Shown here: piece after piece, positions 5,251-5,934 of the stretch
Layout: each line of letters opens with the position of its first letter
Position numbering within the stretch: the first letter of the stretch is position 1
NCBI GenBank assembly: GCA_017400025.1
Contig: JAFQAF010000065.1
Location: 1 to 5,934 of the forward strand
Length of the DNA stretch: 5,934 bases
DNA from: Oscillospiraceae bacterium
GTDB lineage: Bacteria > Bacillota_A > Clostridia > Oscillospirales > Ruminococcaceae
Direction: 5' to 3'
Notes under the pieces: generated by a model
The model's input: only the letters and a program-made list of their open reading frames with translations
Database searches by the model: none
What the model was told of the DNA's origin: nothing
Program-made: the position numbers and the translations under genes

Positions 5251-5934
5251 CTATTTGTTGCAGCTGAATCCTTCGGACGATGCCGCATCCGGTACTCTGC
5301 CAACAGTTACATTGTCATAAAATCTGTCCTGGAGTGCAGTGTGCGGATTGGGTGCAGTTTCCCAGCGGTAATCCTTGCCGCAAAGCTGTATATGCTTTTC
5401 GATTACATTGTGTGAAGTAACAGATTCAGCATCGCATATCAGTCGCTTCTGATATGTGAAGAAATCTGCATCGTGCTCAAGGTTTTCCACTTTTTTATAA
5501 TCCTCCCTGCAGCCGGTGAACTGAACAGTGTCTGCAAGAATACGGCGCACATAGTCTATATTCTCGTGAAGTTCAAGCGGCCGCGGGAAATCCGGGTCAG
5601 GTATTACCTGCTGCCAGTGTTTGTTTTCGTATTTTTCCAGCAGTCGGGCCGCATTGTGCAGATGAGAAATCTCTATCTCAAAGTTTTCTTCCCACAGCTT
5701 TCTGATTCTGTCATCAGTTTCTGTCATATAGCAGGACCAGTAGAGATAACACTCCACATATTCATGCCACAGAAGCATTTCCAGCCAGGTGGCACTTGCA
5801 TCTACCAGTGAGCCGTACTGTGTAACATGTTCTTCCTCTACAAAGGCAATTTCTTCATACAGACGGCGTGCCGCATCATTTGTGGCGAAGTTTGAAATAT
5901 TCATATAATAGTTCATCGTCTGCTGTTCCGCCGC
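5251..5934 (-). CDS. Ferritin-like (probable di-iron) helical protein, 5' end missing
   Basis: The frame is open through the right edge (the first codons read A-A-E-Q-Q-T) and neither internal ATG, 5916 or 5904, has a ribosome site, so the true start lies outside the window. I do not recognise the exact family. Counting from the ATG at 5916, the first 100 residues are strongly helical and carry two E-x2-H pairs, E27-x2-H30 (in VEEEH) and E82-x2-H85 (in EISH). Between them is a Glu-rich, aromatic helix (WHEYVECYLYW, 50-60). This order matches the metal ligands of the ferritin/rubrerythrin four-helix bundle; the first ligand helix would then be mostly upstream of the visible part. The rest, to residue 221, is charged with scattered Cys and His and no motif I can name. 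No signal peptide can be judged. An oxidative-stress or iron role is possible but not shown. A strong terminator follows the TAG stop. Confidence 0.7.
   Translation of the reverse strand, partial: AAEQQTMNYYMNISNFATNDAARRLYEEIAFVEEEHVTQYGSLVDASATWLEMLLWHEYVECYLYWSCYMTETDDRIRKLWEENFEIEISHLHNAARLLEKYENKHWQQVIPDPDFPRPLELHENIDYVRRILADTVQFTGCREDYKKVENLEHDADFFTYQKRLICDAESVTSHNVIEKHIQLCGKDYRWETAPNPHTALQDRFYDNVTVGRVPDAASSEGFSCNK

Noticed and set aside
1..5934. Defence island, phage remnant, insertion sequence, CRISPR array or tRNA
   Set aside because: No integrase, transposase, spaced direct repeats, terminal inverted repeats or cloverleaf sequence seen; gene content is housekeeping and metabolic.

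Overview
This 5.9 kb stretch looks like ordinary chromosome from a low-to-mid GC Firmicute, most likely a gut-type clostridium (Oscillospirales/Ruminococcaceae-like). That placement is an inference from protein resemblance, AT-rich spacers and G-rich Shine-Dalgarno sites, not from a marker gene. Every gene I can support lies on the minus strand, so transcription runs from the right edge to the left. TAA, TAG and TGA all appear as stops, which fits the standard bacterial code.

In transcription order: (1) at the right edge, the 3' part of a gene for a ferritin-like, probably di-iron, helical protein (5251-5934, start outside the window), closed by a strong hairpin terminator at 5222-5247; (2) a complete 240-residue sirtuin, an NAD-dependent protein deacylase (4441-5163); (3) a small membrane-anchored GT51 peptidoglycan glycosyltransferase (3738-4353) whose frame is broken by one extra base in a run of seven A, with a terminator at 3705-3732; (4) prfC, peptide chain release factor 3 (2008-3603, GTG start); (5) a complete cytoplasmic GH13 alpha-glucosidase of the oligo-1,6-glucosidase type (197-1879), with a terminator at 157-190; (6) at the left edge, the first 17-19 codons of an apparently exported or membrane protein (1-57).

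The genes seem to be mostly separate transcription units rather than an operon. Promoter-like sequences precede the sirtuin, the glycosyltransferase, prfC and the alpha-glucosidase, and three clear intrinsic terminators separate them. Their roles are unrelated: metal/redox chemistry, protein deacylation, cell-wall synthesis, translation termination and oligosaccharide hydrolysis.

The signals most worth a second look are regulatory. A near-perfect 23-bp palindrome fills the -35/-10 spacer of the glycosyltransferase promoter. The alpha-glucosidase has a strong promoter buried in the 3' end of prfC, followed by a leader of about 110 nt that can fold into two mutually exclusive hairpins. The A7 frameshift in the glycosyltransferase could be a sequencing error, a pseudogene, a phase-variable site or a slippage site. 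I see no mobile element, CRISPR array, tRNA, rRNA or defence system, and no stretch over 300 bases without a gene.
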